64,000 nucleotides of DNA from ZAX-1 sp046533095 (GTDB taxonomy: Bacteria; Bacillota; Clostridia; Lachnospirales; Lachnospiraceae), in contig JAJQRA010000033.1 of NCBI GenBank assembly GCA_046533095.1, positions 101,989-165,988 of the forward strand. Reading direction: 5' to 3'. Numbering within the stretch: the first letter of the stretch is position 1; the number at the start of each line of letters is the position of its first letter. This document shows positions 18,412 through 27,576 of this stretch, in pieces. The notes under the pieces are model-generated. The model was not told where the DNA came from. It did not search any database and worked only from the letters and a program-made list of their open reading frames with translations. Both the position numbers and the translations under genes were made by a program.

Positions 18412-20271
18412 CTACGCCGTAATTTCCTCAAACTGTGAATTGTACAGATTCGCATAAAACCCATTTTTTTCGATTAGTTCGTTATGCGTCCCCTGTTCAA
18501 TAATATCTCCGTCTTTCATGACAAGGATAACATCTGCATCTTTAATCGTAGAAAGCCTATGTGCAATGACAAAACTGGTTCTTCCCTTCATCAAGTTGTT
18601 CATGGCACGCTGGATTCTTGCCTCTGTCCTTGTGTCAACGGAACTCGTTGCCTCATCTAGTATTAAAATACGATTGTCCGCTAGGATAGCGCGTGCAATG
18701 GTCAGCAGCTGTTTTTGCCCTTGCGATACATTGCTGGCATCTTCATTTAGTTCCATTTTATAGCCGCCAGGCAGCGTCTTTATAAAATGATGTGCATGTG
18801 CCGCTTTTGCCGCAGCTATCACCTCTTCATCGGTTGCTTCTAGCCGTCCATAACGTATATTTTCCATAATGCTGCCCTTAAACAGCCATGTATCCTGCAG
18901 CACCATCCCAAATCCTTCCCGTAGTTCGCTTCTGTTAAAGGCTTTTAAATCATGCCCATCTACTTTAATGCTGCCGGTCAATACATCATAGAAACGCATG
19001 AGCAGCTTTACCATCGTCGTCTTGCCCGCTCCGGTCGGCCCTACGATGGCTACCGTCTGCCCTGGTTTTACTTCACAGTTAAAATCGTCTATAATAATTT
19101 TTTCGGGGTCATAGCCAAAGTGTACATGCTCAAATACAACTGTCCCTTCCATTTTTTCAAGATGTATGGGATGTTCTACCACAAAATCTTCTTCCTCTTC
19201 CCCTAAGAATTCAAATACCCGCTCTGAGGCAGCCATGGTAGACTGAAGCAGATTAGAAACCTGTGCAATCTGGTTGATTGGCTGGGTAAAATTTCGTACG
19301 TATTGGATAAAGGATTGGATATCGCCTACTTCAATTATGCCTTTTATCTTTAGTACGCTTCCTACTACAACGACTGCCACATAGCCTAAATTTGCGACAA
19401 AGTTCATGATTGGCATCATCATTCCAGATAGGAACTGCGATTTCCATGCAGATTGGAATAGGATGGCATTTGTTTCGTCAAATTCCCGCAACGTTTCTTC
19501 TTCTTTGTTAAATGCTTTTATGATATTTTGCCCACTATAGACTTCTTCCACCTGCCCGTTTACTTTCCCTAGGTATTTTTGCTGTGCCACGAAATATTTT
19601 TGGGAAAATTTAATTACAACGCTTATGAGGACACCGGATATCGGCAAAACAACAAAAGCAATGACAGTCATAAGGGGGCTGATACTAAGCATCATAATCA
19701 AGATGCCGACAATCGTAGCAACCGAAGATATGAGCATTGTTACGCTTTGATTTAACCCTTGCCCTAGTGTATCAACATCGTTTGTAATTCTTGAAAGCAC
19801 TTCCCCAACGGTTCTGGATTCAAAATATTTCATTGGCATACGATTGATTTTTTCGGAAAGTTCCGCCCGAAAACGAAAAGCCATCTTTTGGGAGATCCCA
19901 CTCATAATCCATCCTTGTACAAAAGAAAAAACGGCACTAATGACATAAAGGCCGATTAAGCCAATTAGGATATTTGTTATTTTTTCAAAATCAATCCCGC
20001 CACTGCCGGATACCTTTCCGATTAAGCCATTAAATATTTCCGTTGTTGCACGACCTAGGATTTTCGGCCCTACGATGTTAAATGCGGTTCCACATATCGC
20101 AAAGATAACGACAAACAGTACACCGATTTTATAGTTGCCCATATACTTGATTAGATTCTTAAACGTACCCTTAAAATCTTTTGCTTTTTCAGTAGGCATC
20201 CCCATTCCCATGCCCGGACCACGCCCCGGACTTCTTTTTGTGCCGCTTGACTTTTCTGTTGATTCACTCAT
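18412..20271 (-). CDS. heterodimeric ABC exporter, subunit with active Walker B
   Basis: The 619-residue protein fuses a six-helix type-IV exporter domain (about 35-335) to an ATPase domain (about 375-610). Walker A is GPTGAGKTT and Walker B LILDEATSSVD keeps the catalytic Glu, but the signature is NVSQGQKQL instead of LSGGQ. Paired with the next gene (two-base gap), it fits heterodimeric exporters such as BmrCD or TM287/288: the active site combines this Walker B with the partner's SGGQ. The N terminus is rich in Gly, Pro and Met (PGRGPGMGMGMP). Substrates are likely drugs or lipids. Confidence 0.93.
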   Translation of the reverse strand: MSESTEKSSGTKRSPGRGPGMGMGMPTEKAKDFKGTFKNLIKYMGNYKIGVLFVVIFAICGTAFNIVGPKILGRATTEIFNGLIGKVSGSGGIDFEKITNILIGLIGLYVISAVFSFVQGWIMSGISQKMAFRFRAELSEKINRMPMKYFESRTVGEVLSRITNDVDTLGQGLNQSVTMLISSVATIVGILIMMLSISPLMTVIAFVVLPISGVLISVVIKFSQKYFVAQQKYLGKVNGQVEEVYSGQNIIKAFNKEEETLREFDETNAILFQSAWKSQFLSGMMMPIMNFVANLGYVAVVVVGSVLKIKGIIEVGDIQSFIQYVRNFTQPINQIAQVSNLLQSTMAASERVFEFLGEEEEDFVVEHPIHLEKMEGTVVFEHVHFGYDPEKIIIDDFNCEVKPGQTVAIVGPTGAGKTTMVKLLMRFYDVLTGSIKVDGHDLKAFNRSELREGFGMVLQDTWLFKGSIMENIRYGRLEATDEEVIAAAKAAHAHHFIKTLPGGYKMELNEDASNVSQGQKQLLTIARAILADNRILILDEATSSVDTRTEARIQRAMNNLMKGRTSFVIAHRLSTIKDADVILVMKDGDIIEQGTHNELIEKNGFYANLYNSQFEEITA

Positions 20272-20273
20272 TT

Positions 20274-22442
20274 TTAACGCCCTCCCCTTAATTCTGCCTC
20301 AGACAACTGGGATCTTGCAATTTCCATATAAGCCTCACAGCTTTGCAGCAGCTCTTCATGCGTTCCAATTCCTGCAATGCCGCCCTCTTCTAGCACGATG
20401 ATTTGATCCGCATGAAGGATCGTACTAATACGCTGTGCTACAATTAAAATGGTTGCATCTACGATCTTCTCTTTCAATGCTTGGCGTAAAACGATGTCTG
20501 TCTTGTAGTCAAGCGCCGAAAAGCTATCATCGAACAAAAGTACTTTCGGTTTTTTTGCGATTGCCCTTGCAATGGATAAACGTTGCTTTTGACCACCAGA
20601 AACATTTGTTCCACCCTGTGAAATAGCACTCTCAAAGCCTTCCTGTTTTTCTTCTATAAAATTTATCGATTGGGAAATTTCTGCGGCTTCTTTCATTGCA
20701 TCATCGCTGATCTCCCCTCCAAATTTTATATTAGAAGCAATATCACCGGAGAACAGTACCCCTTTTTGGGGGACAAACCCTAACAGGCTTCTTAATTTAT
20801 GTTGCGATAGATCTCTAATATCAACGCCGTCCATCGTGATTTCCCCTTTGGTTACATCGTAAAATCGTGGTATTAAATGAATCAGCGTAGATTTCCCACA
20901 GCCGGTACTACCTATAATTGCGGTGGTTTTGCCTGGTTCTGCGGTAAATGAAATATGCTCTAGCGCATCTTCATCCGCTCCCGGATACCGAAAGGATACA
21001 TCTTTAAAGGATAGGAGCCCATTCCAGTCTGCTTTTGCCTCATCCATTGTCTGACCTTTATCTTTATCTATAATAGAGGCCTTCGTTACAATCACCTCAT
21101 CGATACGGTTTGCGGCAACCCCTGCCCTTGGAAGCATAACAGACATCATGGTCAGCATTAAAAATGACATGATGATCTGCATGGAATAGGTGATAAACGC
21201 CATCATATCCCCTACCTGCAAATTTCCGGCATCAATCCCATGCGCACCGGCCCATACAATGAGCACACTGATCCCATTCATAATCAGCATCATCACCGGC
21301 ATCATAAACGTCATGACACGGTTGGTGAAAAGTTGGGTGGACATTAAGTCTTTATTTGCACCTTCAAACCGTTTTTCTTCATGTTTTTCCCTGCTAAATG
21401 CACGAATGACTAAAATACCTGTTAATATTTCCCTTGCCACTAAATTTAATTTATCGACTAAAATCTGCATTTTCTTGAATTTAGGCATTGCTACCATCAT
21501 TAAAACCACTACTAATAGCACGATGATGCCCACTGCTAAAGCAATAATCCAGCCCATTCCAGTCCTTGTACCTACGACTTTTATCACACCCCCTATGCCA
21601 AGGATTGGCGCATAGATAACCATGCGAAGTAGCATAACGCTTACCATCTGCACCTGCTGGATATCATTGGTGCTTCGTGTAATCAAGGACGCTGTGGAAA
21701 ATTGATCCATTTCACTATGCGAAAATGATACTACTTTTTTAAATACGCGACTCCTTAAATTCCTGCCGATGCTTGCCGCTACATAAGAGGAAAAATACCC
21801 GGCTAAAATGGCAACCAGTACCATAATGACCGTCATTCCAAGCATTTTTGCGCCTGCCATTAAGATGTAATGGTTTTGATACTGCCCTAAGTCGATGCCT
21901 AATGCCTCATATTCTGCCTGTACAAATGCAAAAGCTCTTTGCTGTATAATCGCTTCACTCGAATCACCCATTTTGTCTTTTGCTTCTTGCATCTGCAAAA
22001 GCATTTGATCCTTTGTAGCCGCTCCAGATTCCAGCATGGTTTTTAACGTAGCTAAATCCATGGTCCCTGACTCTTGTATTTGCAATAGGGCAAGCATCGG
22101 CATACCTAATATGCGATCAAGTTCTTCTATTTTTTCTTTGTTTGATGTATTAAGTTTATAGATTGCTTCTTCGCCAGTAGCGGAATCATCCTCTAATACA
22201 TAGCTGTCTTTTAATGTCTGCTCTTCTTCTTTTGCCAAAAACAAGCTGAGCCCCTCTAGCGTAGCTTCCCTCATTTTATCCGGTGCCACATGCTCAATAC
22301 CGCCCTGCTGTATGCCCACATTTACAAGTTTTGATGTATATTGAGGAAGGGACAAGTCGCAATATGCCTGCACGATAAGCAATGCAATAATTCCTAAAAC
22401 TATCCACTTAAATTCAAAAATGTACTTGAAAATTTTACTCAT
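20274..22442 (-). CDS. heterodimeric ABC exporter, subunit with degenerate Walker B
   Basis: The 722-residue exporter half has Walker A GSTGCGKST, a canonical signature NVSGGQKQR, and Walker B VLLFDDSFSALD in which Asp replaces the catalytic Glu. That makes its own nucleotide site degenerate, complementary to the downstream subunit. Between the first and second membrane helices there is an extra acidic, helical insertion (about residues 55-190), larger than in a standard exporter half and probably extracellular. Its start overlaps the end of the marR-like gene by 8 bases. Confidence 0.93.
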   Translation of the reverse strand: MSKIFKYIFEFKWIVLGIIALLIVQAYCDLSLPQYTSKLVNVGIQQGGIEHVAPDKMREATLEGLSLFLAKEEEQTLKDSYVLEDDSATGEEAIYKLNTSNKEKIEELDRILGMPMLALLQIQESGTMDLATLKTMLESGAATKDQMLLQMQEAKDKMGDSSEAIIQQRAFAFVQAEYEALGIDLGQYQNHYILMAGAKMLGMTVIMVLVAILAGYFSSYVAASIGRNLRSRVFKKVVSFSHSEMDQFSTASLITRSTNDIQQVQMVSVMLLRMVIYAPILGIGGVIKVVGTRTGMGWIIALAVGIIVLLVVVLMMVAMPKFKKMQILVDKLNLVAREILTGILVIRAFSREKHEEKRFEGANKDLMSTQLFTNRVMTFMMPVMMLIMNGISVLIVWAGAHGIDAGNLQVGDMMAFITYSMQIIMSFLMLTMMSVMLPRAGVAANRIDEVIVTKASIIDKDKGQTMDEAKADWNGLLSFKDVSFRYPGADEDALEHISFTAEPGKTTAIIGSTGCGKSTLIHLIPRFYDVTKGEITMDGVDIRDLSQHKLRSLLGFVPQKGVLFSGDIASNIKFGGEISDDAMKEAAEISQSINFIEEKQEGFESAISQGGTNVSGGQKQRLSIARAIAKKPKVLLFDDSFSALDYKTDIVLRQALKEKIVDATILIVAQRISTILHADQIIVLEEGGIAGIGTHEELLQSCEAYMEIARSQLSEAELRGGR

Positions 22443-23145
22443 GTTCTAGATCCTTTCTGTCGGTGCCACTATGGTTTTCGGTGCCGTGGCTGTGTTTGTC
22501 GGTGCCGCTATGGTTTTCGGTGCCGTCGCTGTGCTTGTTGGTGCTGTGGCTATGCTTATCAGTGCCGTCTCTGTGCTTGTCGATGCCGTGGCTATGCTTG
22601 CCGGTGCAATCACTGTGTTTGTCGGTATAATCGCTCCATTTGTCGGTGTTGCCACTGTGTTTGCCACCACTGCCGGCAATCATTTTATGGAGTTCTTCTG
22701 CCATGATGTCTGTCATTTTGTTGCAAAGCGAAATCATTTGCCTTACCTCATTTTCTCCCATCTGTTCAATTACCCGGCTCATATACTCTTCAAATACCAA
22801 CATGACCTTTTCACAGTGCTTCTGCCCATTTTCTGTTAAAAATACATTTGTATTGCGCCTGTCAGTTCTATCTACTGCCCTGTCAATCATCCCTTTCTCT
22901 TCCAGGTTTTTTAACATGCGAGACACTGCTGACGATGCAATATGAAGTTGCTTCGCAAGTTTTGAAACATAGATGCCTTTTTCATTCGGGTGCTCAATCA
23001 TATGTTTTGCTATGATTTGCAGGGTAAAAAATTCACCTTGCGATAATTCCATCATCGAACTCAATTTAACTTTATGAACACGATGAAATGCCAACATTAG
23101 CTTCGCATGCAACGGCAATTCTTCTGTATTTACCGTTTCATTCAT
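22435..23145 (-). CDS. MarR-family regulator with His-rich repeat tail
   Basis: Residues 1-145 are a MarR winged-helix regulator (LSQGEFFTLQII, KLAKQLHIASSAVSRMLKNLE, DRTDRRNTNVFLTENG wing). After about residue 160 the protein continues with 70 residues built from a 7-residue unit (DKHSHGT, NKHSDGT, ENHSGT) rich in His, Asp and Ser, encoded by a 21-bp tandem repeat at about 22446-22665. The ATG at 23145 is preceded by AAAGGATGG. It heads the export operon and probably represses it, since an inverted repeat overlaps its promoter. Whether the tail binds metal is unknown. Confidence 0.9.
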   Translation of the reverse strand: MNETVNTEELPLHAKLMLAFHRVHKVKLSSMMELSQGEFFTLQIIAKHMIEHPNEKGIYVSKLAKQLHIASSAVSRMLKNLEEKGMIDRAVDRTDRRNTNVFLTENGQKHCEKVMLVFEEYMSRVIEQMGENEVRQMISLCNKMTDIMAEELHKMIAGSGGKHSGNTDKWSDYTDKHSDCTGKHSHGIDKHRDGTDKHSHSTNKHSDGTENHSGTDKHSHGTENHSGTDRKDLEHE

Positions 23146-23288
23146 TCTTTTCACCATCCTTTTTTAAACTGTTTCACAGACCTTTTTACCGATGGGTTCC
23201 TTTTTTTATCGATGTTTCATTTTTTCTTACCGCACAAATAGTTAACATTGTTATCTTTTTACATTGTTATTTTTTTATATTGATATCT

Positions 23289-23332
23289 TTTAACAATTGT
23301 ATTATTATATTATTGTTAAATAAAAAAGTCAA
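23289..23332 (-). promoter_or_regulatory. promoter and likely MarR operator of the export operon
   Basis: On the minus strand TTGACT (23327-23332) and TATAAT (23304-23309) are 17 bases apart. An inverted repeat TTTAACAAT...ATTGTTAAA (23289-23297 and 23312-23320) covers the -10 region, and two more ACATTGTTAT half sites lie at about 23245-23275. The arrangement fits autoregulation by the MarR protein. Confidence 0.75.
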
Positions 23333-23524
23333 TCAAAAAACAATAAACTTTTTATAAAAATTTTATTCCGAAAATTGGAACTTCAAGAAAAAAACGGATA
23401 AGGCAGGAAAGATAAAATATAATGCAATTTTTCCTCACTTGTGGTAAAATTAAGTAGTTAGACTCAATTTTACCTATACAAAAGGGAAAGGCTTTCGATT
23501 GCTATTTATTACAGATAATGTCAT

Positions 23525-23607
23525 GTTTGCCATTAGGCGTAGGAAGTATTTTATTTGATTCATCGCCGTCAGAGTCTTTGTCAATGTTTGCCATTAGGCG
23601 TAGGAGT
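23525..23607. repeat. direct repeat covering the permease ribosome site
   Basis: TGTTTGCCATTAGGCGTAGGA occurs at about 23525 and again at about 23584, 60 bases later. The right-hand copy supplies the TAGGAG ribosome site of the permease gene; the left one is a duplicate without a usable start. The remainder of the 23333-23524 gap is AT-rich with no recognisable gene. Confidence 0.8.
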
Positions 23608-23614
23608 ATTTATT

Positions 23615-24982
23615 ATGAACGTATCGAAAAAAAAGAAAAAATTTAGTTTGTTTAGTGCAATTCTGTCCGTCATCTGTGTCGTTTTTGTCGCAGAAGCGGC
23701 CGCCCCCGTGGCGGCAATTGGTAATTCCCAATTTTTTTGGTGGATTTTCCTAATGCTTGTATTTTTATTGCCCTGCGGTTTAATTTCGTCCGAACTTGGC
23801 ACAGCCTATCTCGGTAATGGAGGGATTTACGATTGGACTACAAAAGCGTTTGGGCATAGATGGGGTACTCGCGTTGCATGGTATTACTGGATCAACTTCC
23901 CATTATGGATGGCCTCTTTAGCCGTTATGTGCCCTGAAATACTTGGAATTGCACTTGGACATGAAATTGACGCCCTTCCTTCTCTCTTAATCGGGCTGCT
24001 GTTTATATGGATTATTGTATTTATCAGCTTTTACCCTGCAAGCGACAATATTTGGATTTTAAACGGTGCCGCTATCATTAAAGTATTCCTCGCTGTACTG
24101 GTCGGTGTTTTTGGCGTTTACGTTGCATTTACAAAGGGTGTGGCAAATGAATATACCCTTTCTTCCCTATTGCCCTCCCTTGATTTAAACAGTTTATCTT
24201 TTATTTCAGTCATTTTGTTTAATTTCCTTGGTCTTGAAATCGTCTGCACGTTTGCTTCTGAAATGGAAAATCCGCAAAAGCAGATTCCCCAGTCTATTAT
24301 TGTCGGGGGGATTGCCATTTCTGCGATTTATATATTTTCTGCATTTGGCATCGGCGTTGCAATTCCAACGGAAGAAATCAGCACAAGCAGTGGACTGATC
24401 GACAGTATCCGGTTAATGTCTGGAAAACCACAAGGGCTGTTCCTTACCATCATTGCTATTTTGTTCTTGCTAACGCTGTTTGGCAATGTGATTTCTTGGT
24501 CGCTTGGTATCAATCGTACTGCATGTTATGCGGCCCAAAACGGCGATATGCCTAAATTTTTTGGGAAAAAACGAAAGAACAATGGTATGCCCATCGGTAG
24601 CGCACTTATGAATGGCATTGTAGCGTCCATCATTGTAGCCACAGCGCCACTTTTGCCAAATCAGCATTTGTTTTGGGCATTTTTTGCCTTAAATCTAGTC
24701 ATGCACCTATTGTCAAACCTTCCGGTATTTCTAGCTTTCTTAAAGCTTAGAAAGTCTGATCTTGATACGGTTCGCCCATTTAGAGTCGGAGGCAAAAATT
24801 GGTTTCTGCATTTACTGGTGGCACTTCCAATGCTGATTATTATCATTTCCATCATTTTTATTGCGATTCCTTTTGACAGCGACCCTGCCACATTATCTGA
24901 TGTATTGCCAATTACAATCGGTTCCATCGTCTGTATCGCAATTGGAGAAATCATGATAAAGGTAAAAAAAATCAAGCCATAA
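23615..24982 (+). CDS. APC-superfamily amino acid permease
   Basis: The 455-residue protein has about 12 membrane helices and APC features: FVAEAAAPVAAIGNSQFFWW in helix 1, GNGGIYDWTTKAFG after helix 2, FNFLGLEIVCTFASEMENPQKQIPQSI in helix 6. The glutamate:GABA antiporter/YjeM branch is the closest style. I start at 23615 because TAGGAG lies eight bases before it; a longer in-frame reading would begin inside the repeat. It is a single gene facing the UvrC-like gene. The substrate is not assigned. Confidence 0.88.
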   Translation: MNVSKKKKKFSLFSAILSVICVVFVAEAAAPVAAIGNSQFFWWIFLMLVFLLPCGLISSELGTAYLGNGGIYDWTTKAFGHRWGTRVAWYYWINFPLWMASLAVMCPEILGIALGHEIDALPSLLIGLLFIWIIVFISFYPASDNIWILNGAAIIKVFLAVLVGVFGVYVAFTKGVANEYTLSSLLPSLDLNSLSFISVILFNFLGLEIVCTFASEMENPQKQIPQSIIVGGIAISAIYIFSAFGIGVAIPTEEISTSSGLIDSIRLMSGKPQGLFLTIIAILFLLTLFGNVISWSLGINRTACYAAQNGDMPKFFGKKRKNNGMPIGSALMNGIVASIIVATAPLLPNQHLFWAFFALNLVMHLLSNLPVFLAFLKLRKSDLDTVRPFRVGGKNWFLHLLVALPMLIIIISIIFIAIPFDSDPATLSDVLPITIGSIVCIAIGEIMIKVKKIKP

Positions 24983-25138
24983 CGATTTGTACCCAAAATA
25001 AAAGCTTCACTTTAAAATTACGAAATATTTTTCAAGTATATGCGCAATGCCTCCCTCATTGTTTGATCATGTAATTTCATTATTCAATCAGTTCAAGTGA
25101 ACGTATCATCATGACAATAGATGAATTTATAGCATCTT

Positions 25139-26368
25139 TTATCCGATATGTTCAAATGGCTTTTCTTCTAAATACAGTAGTTCTTTCATGATTCGCTTTA
25201 CCATATAATTGGTGTTTACTTTGCTTTTTATTGGCAAAAAATGCTTATCGCAATATATTTCTAAAATATTTCCCAGAATATTCCCCGTATATTGGAGATA
25301 TCCTTCATTTGCTTCATGTTTGGGGTGTTCTGCATTTGCTTCATGTTCAGGGTGTTCTGCATTTGTTTCATGTTCGGGATATCCTTCATTTGCTTCGTAT
25401 TTGGAGTATCCTGCATTTTTTATATATTTTTCATTTAATTTACTGTCCGATAGATTATATTGCTGATTATTTATTTCCTCTACAAACTTGGTGAGTATGT
25501 CCTCTTCTATCCTATGAAGTTGTGCAAAATCTATCCGATGCACTGCTTTATGATCGCTTATATAAATGATAGTAATTGAATGCTGATAGAATGGACGTAG
25601 GAATACGTATAGATTCTGCGTATCAAAATCAATATGAAATCGATGGCTCTTCTTCGTTAAATTATAGAGTGATTTAATTTTGTTACGCATTGTGGCAGCT
25701 CTTTCAAATTCCATTTGTTCCGCAAAGCGATGCATTTCTTTTTTATACCTATTTATCACATTCTGCGTTTTCCCATTTAAGCATTTCATCATTTCTAAAA
25801 GGATTTCATGATATTCCTCTTTCGCTATCTTCTCACTGCATGGACCTATGCATTTGCCTAAATGATAGCTTAGGCAGGTACGGTCTGTATCTATGAAACT
25901 TCTTTTGTTGCATATTGGGGTTTTCCATATGCTGTTCATAAGCAAAACCGTTTCAAGCGCTTCCCGGTCACTATAGAAAAAACCAAAGCAATGATTTAGC
26001 CCCTCCCCCTTATCTTTGGTGATAGATATAGCAGGATAGGAATCGTCCATCCCTATTTTTATATAGGTAAATCTTGGGTCGCCCTTTAGCAATGTATTAA
26101 ATTTAGGCTTAAATTGTTTGATTAGGCTACATTCTAAAAGGATTGCATCTAATTCAGTTTTGGTTATGACATATTCTATCCGATAAATTTCATTCACTAA
26201 ACATTTTCGTTTTCCTTTTTGGCTGTCTAAACCAGTAAAATATTGCTTGACCCTATTTTTTAAACATTTCGATTTTCCAATATAGATGATCGTGTCTAAT
26301 CTATTCCGGTAAATATAGCACCCTGGCAAACTTGGCAATTGACTTGCCTGCTCTTTTAAAATATCCAT
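25139..26368 (-). CDS. UvrC-like GIY-YIG nuclease lacking the C-terminal half
   Basis: The 409-residue protein has an N-terminal GIY-YIG domain (LPSLPGCYIYRN, IIYIGKSKCLKNRV, Glu in LLECSLIKQFKPKFN), the four-cysteine-type region (CLSYHLGKCIGPCS) and a UVR-like helix pair (about 210-250). It lacks the RNase H-like and helix-hairpin-helix domains of UvrC (about 600 residues). It therefore resembles Cho, the 3'-incision enzyme, in scope. From about residue 320 there is a four-fold 9-residue repeat (EANEGYPEH, ETNAEHPEH, EANAEHPKH, EANEGYLQY). The ATG at 26368 follows TTGAGGGCAGC. The role in repair is inferred. Confidence 0.82.
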   Translation of the reverse strand: MDILKEQASQLPSLPGCYIYRNRLDTIIYIGKSKCLKNRVKQYFTGLDSQKGKRKCLVNEIYRIEYVITKTELDAILLECSLIKQFKPKFNTLLKGDPRFTYIKIGMDDSYPAISITKDKGEGLNHCFGFFYSDREALETVLLMNSIWKTPICNKRSFIDTDRTCLSYHLGKCIGPCSEKIAKEEYHEILLEMMKCLNGKTQNVINRYKKEMHRFAEQMEFERAATMRNKIKSLYNLTKKSHRFHIDFDTQNLYVFLRPFYQHSITIIYISDHKAVHRIDFAQLHRIEEDILTKFVEEINNQQYNLSDSKLNEKYIKNAGYSKYEANEGYPEHETNAEHPEHEANAEHPKHEANEGYLQYTGNILGNILEIYCDKHFLPIKSKVNTNYMVKRIMKELLYLEEKPFEHIG

Positions 26369-26575
26369 AGCTGCCCTCAACTTTTGCAAGATAATGGTAA
26401 GAACGGTTTCTTCATAACACTCTCTTATTGAACTATATGTTATTATTTTAAATATGTCAAGCCAATCAAACATTCATGGGTATACAATACGAAAATCCTT
26501 GTGTTATACTATATACAGGTTGCTTTTTAGGACAATTGGATGGTAGCATTCATTTTTAGACAGATTGGAGGAGCA

Positions 26576-27448
26576 ATGAAATATTTACAATATAAAGAAA
26601 ACAGACCAAGAGGGACCTTTGATTTTCCATTAGAATATTATTATGTATCTCCTAGCCACCCTCGTTATGAAATGTCTTACCACTGGCATACGGAATATGA
26701 AATCATTCACATCTTAGAAGGCTCATTTCTGTTTAATTTAGATGGAAAGCCACTACAATGTGCCACTAGCGATATTCTATTTATTCAAGATGGTGTCTTG
26801 CATGGCGGAACACCCTTAAACTGTACATATGAATGCATTGTTTTTGACCGTAAAATAATTAGCCCAAACAGTCTTGCCGCAGTAAAATTTATGAATCATA
26901 TGAAAGAGCAGCACATTATGCTCCACGCTCATTTCACTCCAAATAATAAAAGCCTCCATGCCGTAGTCCATACCATGCTTGACGCACTGCACCACAGAGC
27001 ATACGGCTATGAACTTCATGTATTAGGATGCCTGTATCAATTTTTTGGCTTCGTCATGGAGGAGGAGCTGTTTACATGGACAAATAATTTGGTTTCCCTA
27101 AAAAATAAAGAGCATGTGCGCCAGTTAAAACAATCCCTTACCTTAATTGAATCTTCCTATGGGGAGACGCTTACCCTAAATGACTTAGCGAAAGCCGCCG
27201 AAATGTCCTCGAAATACTTTTGTCAGTTTTTTCAGGAAATGACCCAGCGCACCCCCATAGATTATCTTAATCACTATCGGATTGAATGCGCCTGTATCAA
27301 ACTTGTCACTACCAACGATACAATGACCGAAATTGCCTTAACCTGTGGCTTTAATGATATTAGCTACTTTATTAAAACATTTAAAAAATACAAGGGGACA
27401 ACACCAAAAAAATATTTAACGCAAAGCTTTACAGACAAGATAAACTAG
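26576..27448 (+). CDS. AraC-family transcriptional regulator
   Basis: The 290-residue protein has an N-terminal cupin sensor (YHWHTEYEIIHILEGSFLFNLDG, ILFIQDGVLHGG) and a C-terminal pair of helix-turn-helix motifs (LNDLAKAAEMSSKYFCQFFQ, ITEIA-like MTEIALTCGFNDISYFIKTFKKYKG). The ATG at 26576 follows TTGGAGGAGCA. This type usually controls carbohydrate genes; the sugar operon at 27.6-32.3 kb converges on it and is a plausible target, though that is only proximity. Confidence 0.92.
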   Translation: MKYLQYKENRPRGTFDFPLEYYYVSPSHPRYEMSYHWHTEYEIIHILEGSFLFNLDGKPLQCATSDILFIQDGVLHGGTPLNCTYECIVFDRKIISPNSLAAVKFMNHMKEQHIMLHAHFTPNNKSLHAVVHTMLDALHHRAYGYELHVLGCLYQFFGFVMEEELFTWTNNLVSLKNKEHVRQLKQSLTLIESSYGETLTLNDLAKAAEMSSKYFCQFFQEMTQRTPIDYLNHYRIECACIKLVTTNDTMTEIALTCGFNDISYFIKTFKKYKGTTPKKYLTQSFTDKIN

Positions 27449-27518
27449 TATCGGATGAAATATTGAAATCTATGACGTGGCCCTTGGTGATACAATAGAA
27501 CTATGAAGGAGCAAAAGA

Positions 27519-27567
27519 GACAAAAGAAAGTTAAATTAGGTGATTTTCTAAATTTCTTTCTTTTGTC
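27519..27567. terminator. bidirectional terminator between the AraC gene and the sugar operon
   Basis: GACAAAAGAAAG (27519-27530) pairs with CTTTCTTTTGTC (27556-27567), with further AAATT/AATTT pairing inside. T-rich tracts follow on both strands. Confidence 0.8.
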
Positions 27568-27576
27568 CTATTATTT

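Noticed and set aside
22446..22679. Alternative Ala/Thr-rich frame across the MarR tail
   Set aside because: Any 21-bp tandem repeat without stops stays open in more than one frame; the frame continuous with the MarR domain is the real one.
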